Of a DNA stretch of 64,000 nucleotides, positions 45,746 through 55,229 are shown piece by piece. The notes beneath the pieces are model-generated. The model was not told where the DNA came from, made no database searches, and saw nothing but the letters and a program-made list of their open reading frames with translations. A program made the translations under genes and the position numbers. The DNA lies in the NCBI RefSeq assembly GCF_003366055.1, contig NZ_CP025544.1:727278-791277 (forward strand), in the 5' to 3' direction. The DNA is from Candidatus Chromulinivorax destructor (GTDB taxonomy: Bacteria; Babelota; Babeliae; Babelales; Chromulinivoraceae). The stretch's first letter is position 1. Every line of letters begins with the position of its first letter.

Positions 45746-46523
45746 CTGTTTTTTTATAGATCGTAATAAAGATGAATAAAATGAGTGCCGCTCCAAAAAG
45801 CAACACGGCTAACAATTGTTGAATGGATAGATACCTAAAATATCCACATTCAGTATAAAAAGCTTGATCACCACGCCAAAACTCAACAAAAAATCGTTCT
45901 GCGGTTGTGAGCATAATGTAGAGGCTTATAAGTTGACCTGGTTTTGTGCGTGTGTATGTATCAAAGCAATATAGCACAACAAAGGATAAAAAAAGTAGAG
46001 AACTGCTATAAATTTGTGTTGGATGCATCATAACATGCAATGGAGCTAGGCTTTGCGCATGAGTATACACAACACCCCATGGAAGATTTGTTGGTAATCC
46101 ATAACAACATCCAGCAAAAAAACATCCAAATCGAGAAATTGATTGTAACAAAGGCGCGTACAGTGCAAAACGATCAAGTACCGCAAATAAAGGCAGTTTT
46201 AGTGATGAAATATACCATGACAACCCAATTGCAATACCAATCACAGCTCCTAAAATTGATAAACCACCATTCCAGACGGTAAAGTAATCGGTCCAGCTCG
46301 TTATTTCAGAAAAATTTGTGGTCAAAAACCAGATTCTGCCACCAATAATGCCAGAAATGACGCAAATATTGATAATGTTTGAAAGCTGGGCAGATGTGAT
46401 CAGTTTTTGTAATTTTTTATCTCGATCAAGTAGGTACAGGGTAAGAATTAATCCGATGACAATCATAAGACCAAAACTGTGAATCGCAAAGGGCCCGTAA
46501 ATATGGAGAAGTATTGGTGACAT
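45732..46523 (-). CDS. lgt: Lgt, prolipoprotein diacylglyceryl transferase
   Basis: It transfers diacylglycerol to the lipobox cysteine of prolipoproteins in the inner membrane. Seven or so membrane helices; family parts seen: YGPFAIHSFGLMIVIG near 9-24, GRIWFLTTN, VWNGGLSILGAVIG near 83, and the signature SRFGCFFAGCCYG near 138-150. 263 aa, normal. First gene of the lgt-dnaG-rpoD-corC run. It would act on Pal (15.5 kb) and any other lipoproteins. Confidence 0.94.
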   Translation of the reverse strand: MSPILLHIYGPFAIHSFGLMIVIGLILTLYLLDRDKKLQKLITSAQLSNIINICVISGIIGGRIWFLTTNFSEITSWTDYFTVWNGGLSILGAVIGIAIGLSWYISSLKLPLFAVLDRFALYAPLLQSISRFGCFFAGCCYGLPTNLPWGVVYTHAQSLAPLHVMMHPTQIYSSSLLFLSFVVLYCFDTYTRTKPGQLISLYIMLTTAERFFVEFWRGDQAFYTECGYFRYLSIQQLLAVLLFGAALILFIFITIYKKTDESI

Positions 46524-46705
46524 AAAAATTCCTTATGGAGTAGCAATTCTATATCTAGTCGCCATTTTGATCGCCAGGTGTTTTTTGCAAAAACGGCTTG
46601 ATAAAAAATATCTTACAATAAACATAATTTGTATTTTAATTATACCATATTATTACAGGTATGATAAGTAGATTTTATAGCGCGATTAGCTTTTAATGTA
46701 TGAAT

Positions 46706-48148
46706 TTATGTAGTGCAATATTTTTTATAAAAATGATTCATAAACAATTCAGCTGGGTCGTATGATTTTTTCAAAGCAAAGAAATTATCTAACTGCGGGT
46801 ATGTTTTTAAAGCTTGGTCTTTTGTTGCATGCAGTTGGATTGGCAAATAGTATGCTCCACCAAGTGTGTAAGCAGATTCTATGAGTTTTTGTGTCCATTG
46901 TTCTGTCTTTTTATAATCTTGTTCTGTAAATTTTTGATTAAGTAATATCACAATTCCAATCCGGTCTGTTGATGTGTAATTCAGATAACTTTCTGTATTT
47001 TTTGGAATATATCGAAGAGCTATGTGCATAATATTTACGTTAAGCTGTTGAGTTATCTTTTCTAATGATTGAATAAATTGAGTGAATTTATCGATAGGAA
47101 TAAAATATTCTTGTAACAAATGTGTTGATTTTAAGCTGTTTATGCACATGTGGTCGACTGGTGGACGCATAATATTATTACGAGATATAACCTTATTATA
47201 TTTTTTTGTTTCTGGAATCCAGTGGAAAGCTTTAATGATTTTACTTTTCGACCAAAGTTTTACACCCATTTTTTTAATTTTTGTGAACTGGGGCTGTTGT
47301 AATTGCCGTATTTTTTTTTGTTTTTTATCAGAAAATTGAGCCGGATCGATTTTATTAAAATCAAGGCATACTATTTTGCCAAAGAGATTTTTTTTAAATG
47401 GGGTTAATGTGAGAAAAGCAAAATGAAATCCCATGTTTGGATTCTTCAAAAGCATTTTTATTTTTTTAGTATAATCATGGATCGATGTAGTCGTAATTGC
47501 AGGCTTATAAAGATCATCTTTTACAACCTGTAAAGTCACTTCAAGAATAATGCCACATAACCCATAACCACCAATTGCAAGGCAAAATAATTCGGAATTT
47601 TCTGATCGACTTGCTATGATAATTGATCCATCTGCTTGTAATATTTTTATTGATTCTACTGATTCAATAAGTGGTCCATAATGAGGATCAATTCCATTAC
47701 AGTTAACGCTTAAAGAACCCCCAAGACTAAAAATATTGGCATATTGCATTATTTTTACAGCAAAACCATGACCATGTAAAAATTCTTGAAGCTGTTCCCA
47801 TGTGGCCCCAGCTTGTACGGTAATCAGCTTTTCATGTGGATTAAAATCTAAAATTTTATTGAGTTTTTCAAGGTTGATGATAATTGCATTGCGATAAAAA
47901 GCATGGCCGCCTTGGCTATGTCGAATGCCGCTAACAGCGATTTTTAAGTTGTTTTGGTCTGCATATGCAAGAATACTTTGAAGTTCTTGGTATGACGTCG
48001 GTGTATTAATATGGTGTATTTGTGTTGAATTCAGCCGTGAAAAATCGTTAATTGTTACATTGTCTTTCTGCGGTATATCTTGAGCTTGTAAATATGAGAA
48101 AAAGATGACAATTGAAATAAATATATTTGAAAAATTTTGATAATGCAT
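46706..48148 (-). CDS. Exported FAD-linked oxidase (FAD_binding_4 / sugar-lactone oxidase type)
   Basis: ATG 48148 is preceded by AAAGG at the right distance; an in-frame GTG lies three codons upstream. The start MHYQNFSNIFISIVIFFSYLQAQ looks like a signal peptide. Then comes the PCMH-type FAD-binding fold: VSGIRHSQGGHAFYRNAIII, LITVQAGATWEQLQEFL, SLGGSLSVNCNGIDPHYGP, IGGYGLCGIILEVTL. The C-terminal half (PPVDHMCINSLKSTHLLQEY; YYLPIQLHATKDQALKTYP) resembles the D-arabinono-lactone/L-gulonolactone oxidase type, with some drift. 480 aa. Substrate unknown. An exported flavoenzyme is unusual, as most are folded in the cytoplasm. No partner gene. Confidence 0.82.
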   Translation of the reverse strand: MHYQNFSNIFISIVIFFSYLQAQDIPQKDNVTINDFSRLNSTQIHHINTPTSYQELQSILAYADQNNLKIAVSGIRHSQGGHAFYRNAIIINLEKLNKILDFNPHEKLITVQAGATWEQLQEFLHGHGFAVKIMQYANIFSLGGSLSVNCNGIDPHYGPLIESVESIKILQADGSIIIASRSENSELFCLAIGGYGLCGIILEVTLQVVKDDLYKPAITTTSIHDYTKKIKMLLKNPNMGFHFAFLTLTPFKKNLFGKIVCLDFNKIDPAQFSDKKQKKIRQLQQPQFTKIKKMGVKLWSKSKIIKAFHWIPETKKYNKVISRNNIMRPPVDHMCINSLKSTHLLQEYFIPIDKFTQFIQSLEKITQQLNVNIMHIALRYIPKNTESYLNYTSTDRIGIVILLNQKFTEQDYKKTEQWTQKLIESAYTLGGAYYLPIQLHATKDQALKTYPQLDNFFALKKSYDPAELFMNHFYKKYCTT

Positions 48149-48233
48149 ATAACACACCTTTCTGTAAATGACTTAGAGTAAAGTTTATAGAAAGATCTAT
48201 GAATCATCAAAAGGTCATGGGTGTTTTAAATTT

Positions 48234-49628
48234 TTAGTTACGATCAATATTAGAAAATAGATACTCAAATTTTGCCCATACTGCCCATGAAGAGATAGCC
48301 CCCATCGACTGAGCAACTTCGATACTTGCTCCAAATCCATACACATAATTTTCTTCGACTCGTTGTGCGTTAAAATTAAGTGTGTTGGTCGTGTACGAGT
48401 TTGCAGCAGCTGATGCCTTATCAAACATTGCGCTTGTTAATTCGACCGGATTGCCTACAGGATCAAGTATAGGGGTGTCTTGATTAATACGAGCTTTACT
48501 TGCTGTCGTTACACCTCCAGTTCCACCGCCTGGACCAGTAATCGCATAAATGCCATAACCTGGTATCATTTCGTGAATATCTCCAATAGTTTCGGGCGCC
48601 GTATAAAAAAAGTTGAAACTTAATTCACATGCAACTTTGCCAATTTGTTGTTCTAGTCTTGTATACATATTCAACTGGCTGTGACCTTTAATTTCAGCTG
48701 GTTGTGTAAAAAAATTAATGCCAGGCAGGCCAAGGGTCTCTGGTGCTGTTGGCAAACCGTATAAGTTTTGCACTGATAAATAGCGTGACCATTGTCCGCA
48801 TCCAATAAGATCAAAGGATCGAGTTTCTACCGCAGGCAGTAAAAAACGATAATTGCCACCAATCATAAATTTCATACCGCTATCAGAGCTCATTAAGAAC
48901 TCATTACCAAAACCTAATCCCCAGTGATTTGTTCCTATTTCTGCACCAAAAAGCCAGGGAGAACCTTCTCCTGAACCTGCTGGGGCTTCGATGACAATAA
49001 AATTTCCCATATAAACTTCAAAAGACTCGACTGCTCGAGCAATCTGATGACTGCCTCCCATAAGAATTTGAATGTTTGCAAGCCCCACGTCTTGATTAGG
49101 TTTTCCTATTTTTCCATAATTCCAAGATGGTTGTGTAAAAGCTTGCAATGCGTTGGTAATACCTGGTTGTGAGCCATTTTGGGTACCATATTCTTCGATT
49201 TTAATTTGAGTGACCGCATTAACAATTGAGGTTTTAATGTCGACAAAAAAGTTTTTGTGTTGCTGATAAAAATGTAAAAATAGCCCTGATTGAGACTGTA
49301 CCGGGGTAAAAGTTACCTGTGAATGGTAGTATGCATCACTGTATGAGCTCATTAAATTCAGCCATGCAGGGTTTAAATCCCCGTTGCCTTGTTGGTCAAA
49401 TATTAAGGTTGTTTTGCTATTTAAAATAATGTTTCTTGCAATGTGCGCAGAGTCATACATGCCCACGTGAAAAGGAAGCCCCTCAATGAATGACTGTTTT
49501 TTTGAATAGTCATTCATGGTATAAAATAACGGTGATGTTGAAAGTGGCCGCATGGTAAGCGTTGAAGTTATATCAGCAGACAGTTGGTAGTAACTTAAAA
49601 AAATAAGGAGACTTGCAAGTTTTTTCAT
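48234..49628 (-). CDS. Putative outer-membrane beta-barrel protein (464 aa)
   Basis: Signal peptide MKKLASLLIFLSYYQLSAD. The mature part is rich in alternating hydrophobic/polar strands with aromatic belts (AYYHSQVTFTPVQSQ; FAWAVWAKFEYLF-type at the end; MKFMIGGNYRFLLP; LNMYTRLEQQIGKVACELSF), plus a Gly-rich loop (ITGPGGGTGG). This is the look of a barrel with about 12-16 strands. The end is FEYLFSNIDRN rather than a terminal aromatic, so the last strand carries a short tail. No specific family recognised. Function unknown: porin, adhesin or transporter are all possible. Confidence 0.7.
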   Translation of the reverse strand: MKKLASLLIFLSYYQLSADITSTLTMRPLSTSPLFYTMNDYSKKQSFIEGLPFHVGMYDSAHIARNIILNSKTTLIFDQQGNGDLNPAWLNLMSSYSDAYYHSQVTFTPVQSQSGLFLHFYQQHKNFFVDIKTSIVNAVTQIKIEEYGTQNGSQPGITNALQAFTQPSWNYGKIGKPNQDVGLANIQILMGGSHQIARAVESFEVYMGNFIVIEAPAGSGEGSPWLFGAEIGTNHWGLGFGNEFLMSSDSGMKFMIGGNYRFLLPAVETRSFDLIGCGQWSRYLSVQNLYGLPTAPETLGLPGINFFTQPAEIKGHSQLNMYTRLEQQIGKVACELSFNFFYTAPETIGDIHEMIPGYGIYAITGPGGGTGGVTTASKARINQDTPILDPVGNPVELTSAMFDKASAAANSYTTNTLNFNAQRVEENYVYGFGASIEVAQSMGAISSWAVWAKFEYLFSNIDRN

Positions 49629-49786
49629 AGATTTCTATTTTTCATATAAACGTATCTGAATCGTAGTTTTCACGCTGTGTAGTCTATATAATTTTTAGAA
49701 AAACGAAAGTAAAGAGTTAAGTGTGGATTGTTATATCTCAACACATCAAGACTTTTTTAAAAATTTTGTAATACAGGCAGTCTTTT

Positions 49787-50167
49787 TTAATCACCATCAG
49801 AAAAAGAATCATCATGACAATCATAAAAGTATAAAATTTGTGGTTTATGCATATTTTGTACTGCAATTTCATACGCTTCAACGAGAAGTGATCGTGGCGT
49901 TAACGTTAAAAGTTGTCGCGTTGAAAGCGAAAACAAATTATCACCTTGTTCATTTTCTTGTATGTATTGGATCATTGCAGAAACTGGTATTTCTTGGCAG
50001 TCATTAAGTTCTACTAGATCAGATGAACTACTTTGCAAATATTTTGCTAAGGATAACATTTTTTCAATATGAGGATTATAATGTTTTGTCTGCATAGCTT
50101 TCAATACTGAAGCGTTTACCATAATCAAGCTAAAAATTATGCATATGGTGATATGTAGTTTTTTCAT
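49787..50167 (-). CDS. Small exported protein, tandem paralogue 1 (126 aa)
   Basis: Signal peptide (MKKLHITICIIFSLIMVNASVLKA). It shares with the preceding gene at 50168 the order NDCQE, V-x-x-M-x-QYIQEN, a stretch with Phe-Ser-x-x-T, LL-x-L-x-P, LVEAYEIAVQ. The C-terminus carries an Asp/Ser/His-rich tail (YFYDCHDDSFSDGD) absent from the paralogue. The ATG abuts the stop codon of the upstream gene, so the pair is translationally linked. No known family. Probably helical. Confidence 0.75.
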   Translation of the reverse strand: MKKLHITICIIFSLIMVNASVLKAMQTKHYNPHIEKMLSLAKYLQSSSSDLVELNDCQEIPVSAMIQYIQENEQGDNLFSLSTRQLLTLTPRSLLVEAYEIAVQNMHKPQILYFYDCHDDSFSDGD

Positions 50168-50539
50168 TTATTTTTCATCTTTAATCTTTTGCGATGCAAT
50201 TTTGTATGCTTGTACAAGGTGGTTGTTTGGCACAAGTCCTAACAAATTAACAGTTTGGGTTGAAAATGCACAACCGCCATTTTGATTATTCTCTTGTATG
50301 TATTGTGTCATTTGTCTTACCAAAGTCTCTTGGCAGTCATTATTTTCAAAAAAAGCTTTTTGAACTGTGCTGTTATGCGTGTTTGTTAGCTCTGGAGTAC
50401 GAGCTTTTATATAATTAGCTTTCCATAACATTTCTTGAATTTTTACATCAGTATCTTTTTCATTCATAGCAAATAAAGAATCTTGTGATATACAAGCAAA
50501 GTTAAGCAGCATTAATAGATTGATATAGCGTCTTTTCAT
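50168..50539 (-). CDS. Small exported protein, tandem paralogue 2 (123 aa)
   Basis: Signal peptide-like start (MKRRYINLLMLLNFACISQDSLFA). The core (NNDCQETLVRQMTQYIQENN; FSTQTVNLLGLVPNNHLVQAY; KIASQK) matches the neighbour at 49787, showing local gene duplication followed by strong divergence outside the core. First gene of the pair. Function unknown. Confidence 0.75.
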   Translation of the reverse strand: MKRRYINLLMLLNFACISQDSLFAMNEKDTDVKIQEMLWKANYIKARTPELTNTHNSTVQKAFFENNDCQETLVRQMTQYIQENNQNGGCAFSTQTVNLLGLVPNNHLVQAYKIASQKIKDEK

Positions 50540-50581
50540 AATATTGTGTTTCTTGTGGAATAAATTTTTGGTAAAAATACG

Positions 50582-50614
50582 GAAAAAAAGGAGACCGAAA
50601 GGCCTCCTTTTTTT
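50582..50614. terminator. Terminator after the ABC-F gene
   Basis: AAAAAAAGGAG and CTCCTTTTTTT pair, with extra CC/GG inside the loop (accgaaaggc). It lies 10 bases past the ABC-F stop on the minus strand. Confidence 0.85.
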
Positions 50615-50623
50615 GATTTGTTT

Positions 50624-52510
50624 TTATAGCTCTAATTCATCTTTATGAGGAAATACTGCTAATTCTTGCTCAGCTTTTGCAATTCGTTTTTCTAGCACAT
50701 CTTTTTTCTCTTGAGCAGCAGTGTACTCTGAAGATCCAAAAGCAGCTGCATAGCTGTTTGCAAGAACAGTTTCAAGTTCAGCTTTGTATTTATTCATGTT
50801 GTTTTCAAGATTTTTGTACTTTTTACGAAGTTCAAAAAGTTCTTTTTTAGAAAGCGTTGATTCTTTCACATTTTTAACTTGAGCTTTTGCAACAGCAGCA
50901 ACTTCTTTACGTACTGACATGTTCTTAAAGTCAAGATACGCATCGTAGTTACCTTCGTAGCTTGAGATGCCTTCAGGTGTTAATTCGATGATTCTTGTCG
51001 CAAGATTGTTAACAAAGTCTTGATCATGCGATACGAATAATAAGGTACCATCAAACTGCTGTAAAGCGTTTAATACAGTTTCTTTAGATTCGATGTCCAA
51101 ATGGTTTGTAGGTTCATCGAGCATCAAGAAGTTTGCGTTGCTTAAAAGCACTTTTACCATCGCAACACGGTTACGTTCACCACCACTTAATACTGATGTT
51201 TTTTTCATTACATCACCTTTTGGGAAAAGGAATGAACCAAGGAATGTACGAATTCTTTGTTGAGACGCTTTGCATGAGCCTTCAACTTCTTCAAGAATTG
51301 TTAATTTTGGATTCAATACTTTTTCTTGATCTTGGTCAAATAGTGTTGATGTTACGTTGTGACCTTGTTCAATTTGACCTTGTTGTAGTTCAAGTTGTTT
51401 TGAAATCAAGTTGAAAAGGGTTGATTTACCTGTTCCGTTTGGAGCAATTAAAGCAACTTTATCACCACGATTTACTACGAAGTTTACGTTAGTAAATAGT
51501 TGACGATTAAATGAGTGAGCAACATTTTTTACGATTAAAACTTCTTTTCCACATCGTTCAACCGGTGGAAGTGAAAAGTTTACTTTTTTTGAAGCTTGGT
51601 TAACTTCAATAATTTCTAATTTTTCAAGTTGTTTAGCCATACTTTGAGCCATTTTTGCTTTTGAAGCTGTTGCTTTAAAGCGATCAATAGTCTCTTTACG
51701 TTGCTTAATATCTCGTTGCTGAGCTTCATACGCTTTTTCAAGCATAATAGTTTCTTCAGCTTCAAGTTTTTTGTAGTAGCTGTAGTTACCAGCGTACACT
51801 TTACTTTTTCCACCAGCTGTAATTGCAAGTGTTTTGTTACACAGATTATCTAAGAAGTATCTATCGTGACATACTAAGAGGAAACCAAAAGAAGTTTCGT
51901 ACTTTAAGAAGTTTAAGAACCACTCTTTTGTTGAAAGATCAAGGTGGTTAGTTGGTTCGTCAAATAGATAAAAATCAGCTTCTTGTAACAATAATTTTGC
52001 TAAAACAAGGCGCATTCTCCAACCAACACTCAGTTGATCAACGCGAGTTTTACGATGTTTTTCATCAAATTTTAAGCCGCTTAACAGTTTGTTAACTTTA
52101 AGAATTTTAGCTTCAGGTTCCATTTCTTGAATATCATGTTGTAATTGAGCGTAACGTTCAACATCTTGAGCAGATGGTTTTGCACTTGCATGAATTTTGT
52201 CTTCAAGCTCTTTAGCTTCTTGCATGTTCTCGTACATAGTACCAAATGTTGCTAAAGCTTCTTCTTCTACTGTTTTTGTAGAAAGAATAAGCATCTCTTG
52301 AGGCATGTATGCAACGTTCATTCCTTTAGAAATAGCGATTTGTCCGCCATCAATACCTTGTTGCCCAGCAATAATTTTAAGTAATGTTGATTTTCCAGAA
52401 CCATTTCTTCCAACAAGAGCAATCCTGTCAGAATCCTGGATCATCATGGTTAGATCATCAAAAACTGTCTGATCGCCATATTTTAAACTAAGGTTTTTTA
52501 AATGAATCAT
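50624..52510 (-). CDS. ABC-F family ATPase (ribosome-associated type)
   Basis: Two ATP-binding domains on one chain and no membrane segment. Domain 1: Walker A GRNGSGKST (near 36), signature LSVGWRMR, Walker B FYLFDEPTNHLDL. A charged linker near 245-300 is the P-site tRNA interaction motif region (ETIDRFKATASKAKMAQS). Domain 2: Walker A APNGTGKST (near 357), signature LSGGERNR, Walker B FLMLDEPTNHLDI. The C-terminus (about 555-620) is a coiled coil. 628 aa. ABC-F proteins act on the ribosome to relieve stalls or set elongation states; the sub-type (Uup, YdiF or other) cannot be fixed by eye. Confidence 0.92.
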   Translation of the reverse strand: MIHLKNLSLKYGDQTVFDDLTMMIQDSDRIALVGRNGSGKSTLLKIIAGQQGIDGGQIAISKGMNVAYMPQEMLILSTKTVEEEALATFGTMYENMQEAKELEDKIHASAKPSAQDVERYAQLQHDIQEMEPEAKILKVNKLLSGLKFDEKHRKTRVDQLSVGWRMRLVLAKLLLQEADFYLFDEPTNHLDLSTKEWFLNFLKYETSFGFLLVCHDRYFLDNLCNKTLAITAGGKSKVYAGNYSYYKKLEAEETIMLEKAYEAQQRDIKQRKETIDRFKATASKAKMAQSMAKQLEKLEIIEVNQASKKVNFSLPPVERCGKEVLIVKNVAHSFNRQLFTNVNFVVNRGDKVALIAPNGTGKSTLFNLISKQLELQQGQIEQGHNVTSTLFDQDQEKVLNPKLTILEEVEGSCKASQQRIRTFLGSFLFPKGDVMKKTSVLSGGERNRVAMVKVLLSNANFLMLDEPTNHLDIESKETVLNALQQFDGTLLFVSHDQDFVNNLATRIIELTPEGISSYEGNYDAYLDFKNMSVRKEVAAVAKAQVKNVKESTLSKKELFELRKKYKNLENNMNKYKAELETVLANSYAAAFGSSEYTAAQEKKDVLEKRIAKAEQELAVFPHKDELEL

Positions 52511-52622
52511 AATTATACCAATATCAGAAAAAAGTTTTAAATTTTATACACCAGATCAACTTGGAGGTTGCAACCGGTAGATGAAATTTTTTTGTTATAT
52601 TTTTACAGCGGGTGAAGTTGAG

Positions 52623-54443
52623 CTATTTTGCTAATTCAGGTTTTCTTGAAACAAGCACTAACAAAGAAATTGCCGCGGGTGTAATTCCTGGAATTAACAT
52701 CGCATCAGCAACAGTTGCCGGTTTATAGCGGGCTATTTTTTGTTTAATCTCAGTTGATAATCCTGAAATGTTTAAAATAGCATCCATGTCTGGCAGCTTA
52801 ATTTGGCGATGTTGTTGTACTTTTTCAACTTCGCGATTTTCTCTTTTTATGTACTCACGATATTTAATATGTGCAAATAATGATAATGCATTACGAGCAG
52901 AAACAGTGTATCCAAGAAGATTTTCAATAATCTCTTGCATAGGAATTTCTTGCTCTGCAGCTTTCACTAATTCAGCATTGTTATATCGTTTGTCAAGATC
53001 GATGATAGCAACCTCTAAATCATGTTTTTCTTGCAAGAATTTATCATATAATTCTTGTGTTACCGTACCAAGCTGGTAGCCTTTTTCCGTTAAACGTAAA
53101 AAAGCGTTATCTTGTCGCAAAACAAGACGTCGTTCAGCGCGAGAGGTAAACATGCGATATGGTTCATCAACGCCCATCGTTACCAAATCATCGATCATAA
53201 CGCCGATGTAACTTTCGTTACGGTCAAGAATAAATGGATCTTTTCCGGTAGCTTTTTGGTGAGCATTAATACCAGCAATAACGCCTTGGCCTGCAGCTTC
53301 TTCGTAACCTGTTGTTCCATTGATCTGACCTGCTAGAAAGAGGCCTTGTATGGATTTAACTTCAAGAGAATGATGAAGTTGATCAGGATGCACGAAATCG
53401 TATTCTACAGCATAACCAGGTTTTGTTATAACCGCGTTTTCAAATCCTACAATCGATTGAATAAAATCTTTTTGTACAGATTCTGGCAATGATGTCGAGA
53501 TTCCACTTGGATATACTTCAACGTATGCAGCAGTTTCTGGCTCTACAAAAATATGATGCGATTGTTTATCTGCAAATCGAGATATTTTATCTTCGATTGA
53601 CGGACAGTAACGAGGTCCAACACCTTTAATATTACCGCTATACATTGCAGATTTATGTAAGTTATCAAAAATAATTTTATGTGTTTTTTCATTGGTGTGA
53701 GCAATAAAGCAGTCGTGACTGCTTGAAACATCCATTTGATCAAATTCAAAAAGATGTGTAAGAGGCTCTGTTTCTTGACGTTCTAGTTTGCTAAAATCAA
53801 TAGTTGCAGGATCAAGTCGAGGAGGAGTTCCTGTTTTTAGGCGTCCCATACGTAAATTAAGCTTTGTCAGATAGTTAGAAAGTTTTATTGCAGCTTGTTC
53901 ACCGCTACGACCTGCAGCAAAGTTAACATCACCAATATGAATCAGGCCATTCAGGAAAGTACCAGTTGTTAAAACGACTTGGTTTGCTGTGTAAATTGTG
54001 CCATCTGAGCTTTTAATACCACGAATTTGGTTATTTTCGACAATGATTTCATCAACCATTGCTTGAACGACGGTCAAATTTGGGGTGTTGTGCATAATTT
54101 TACTTGCAAGGTCAGCATAAGCTTCTTTGTCGATTTGTAGTCGCAAGCCTTGAACAGCAGGACCTTTTTTCGTATTAAGCATACGAGCTTGTAGATATGT
54201 TTTGCTACAAATTTTTGGCATTAAACCGCCAAGTGCACTGATTTCAAACACGATGTGACCTTTTCCAACGCCACCAACTGAAGGGTTACAAGGAGCAACA
54301 CCAATTTTGTTTGCATCAAGTGTAATAAGTGCTGTTTTTGATCCCATGTTTGCAGCAGCGTATGCAGCTTCAATACCTGCATGGCCACCGCCAACAACGA
54401 TAACATCAAAAGAATTTTGAATTTGATTCATAGACTCAATCAT
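52623..54443 (-). CDS. mnmG: MnmG (GidA), tRNA wobble-uridine modification enzyme
   Basis: Partner of MnmE (11.6 kb) in making cmnm5 on U34. FAD-binding start (VIVVGGGHAGIEAAYAAANMG near 15), then CNPSVGGVGKGHIVFEISAL near 52, LTTGTFLNGLIHIG near 158, MGRLKTGTPPRLDP near 200, QVNGTTGYEEAAGQG-type GQINGTTGYEEAAGQG near 370, and the C-terminal tRNA/MnmE-binding helical domain ending with a helix-turn region (GITPAAISLLVL). 606 aa, slightly short of the usual 620-630. ATG 54443 is used; ATG four codons in is possible. It stands about 40 kb from mnmE. Confidence 0.96.
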   Translation of the reverse strand: MIESMNQIQNSFDVIVVGGGHAGIEAAYAAANMGSKTALITLDANKIGVAPCNPSVGGVGKGHIVFEISALGGLMPKICSKTYLQARMLNTKKGPAVQGLRLQIDKEAYADLASKIMHNTPNLTVVQAMVDEIIVENNQIRGIKSSDGTIYTANQVVLTTGTFLNGLIHIGDVNFAAGRSGEQAAIKLSNYLTKLNLRMGRLKTGTPPRLDPATIDFSKLERQETEPLTHLFEFDQMDVSSSHDCFIAHTNEKTHKIIFDNLHKSAMYSGNIKGVGPRYCPSIEDKISRFADKQSHHIFVEPETAAYVEVYPSGISTSLPESVQKDFIQSIVGFENAVITKPGYAVEYDFVHPDQLHHSLEVKSIQGLFLAGQINGTTGYEEAAGQGVIAGINAHQKATGKDPFILDRNESYIGVMIDDLVTMGVDEPYRMFTSRAERRLVLRQDNAFLRLTEKGYQLGTVTQELYDKFLQEKHDLEVAIIDLDKRYNNAELVKAAEQEIPMQEIIENLLGYTVSARNALSLFAHIKYREYIKRENREVEKVQQHRQIKLPDMDAILNISGLSTEIKQKIARYKPATVADAMLIPGITPAAISLLVLVSRKPELAK

Positions 54444-54515
54444 TAAGATATTTTAATTTCTTTTAGTATACAAAAAAAAAGACCGAACAACAATTATTCA
54501 TCTTGTCTTAGAGCA

Positions 54516-54550
54516 AAAAAAGGGGAACCGGTAACAGTTCCCCTTTTAAA
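54516..54550. terminator. Terminator after the frameshifted gene at 54563
   Basis: AAAAGGGGAAC pairs with GTTCCCCTTTT around an 8-base loop, with A and T feet. It lies 12 bases beyond the stop of the restored reading frame, not the shorter one. Confidence 0.85.
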
Positions 54551-54562
54551 AAAAGGAGCTTT

Positions 54563-55032
54563 TTAATTATTTTGTAAGCGAGTTCTTAACGTTGCTAGTT
54601 TCTTAAACGGATTTTGTTTTAAGAAATCCTGCGTTCTTTGAGGTAATAAATGCAGTAAATCAGGATTCATAAGAATTGGCATCCAAATTTTTAGATCTGC
54701 TATATTCTTATTTTTTTCAAGCACGAGAATAAAATCATGACATTTTTTTGAGATACAGCATCTAAAGATTTTAATTTTAGTTCAAGTATTCCAATGAGTT
54801 GTGTAACTATATCAGAAAATCTTGCTTTATTATTGTCATTAAAAAAGTAATTTTCAAAGAAATCATGCAGTAAGTTATCGCATTCTTCTTGAGTCAAAAC
54901 AGATTGGTGTTCATTATTTTGATTATCTGTTATTTCAGACATGTTATTATCTATGTTTTGTGTACATGCTATTGGTGCAGCGATTGAAAATAATAATCCA
55001 ATAGAAAGATACAATTTATAAGTAATGTTCAT
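54563..55032 (-). CDS. Exported protein broken by a -1 frameshift at A7 runs
   Basis: The first frame starts at 55032 with a signal peptide ending IAAPIACTQN and stops at 54700 (110 aa). In its last part the coding strand carries two A7 runs (caaaaaaatg near 54747-54756 and gaaaaaaataag near 54709-54718). Shifting by -1 at either one opens a frame that continues to 54563 with protein-like sequence (ILVLEKNKNIADLKIWMPIL, then LLPQRTQDFLKQNPFKKLAT), giving about 156 aa. The terminator sits right after that stop. Function unknown. It may be a pseudogene, slippage-rescued, or a sequencing error. Confidence 0.65.
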
Positions 55033-55229
55033 AAAATTCCTTAGTATAACTTCTCATTTCAGTTTTTTAACTTTTCAACTTTAAAACTTAAAGCTTACTA
55101 TGAAGTTACGTTGTTTCGTGCAAACCGTCAAAAGGGTAGGGGTGTTTTTTCGTTGCCTTCAGATCTGCAACATTGTAGGCTTATGAAAAGACCCTTGGTT
55201 ACAGAGTTATCTTTATAAGGAATTTGTTT

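Noticed and set aside
49723-50007. 94-codon plus-strand frame overlapping the paralogue at 49787
   Set aside because: The antisense frame codes the exported paralogue with signal peptide and a matching neighbour, so this frame is spurious.
55080-55223. Another copy of the palindromic repeat upstream of mraY
   Set aside because: Only a short gtaggcttatg stretch is shared; the arms and hairpins are absent.
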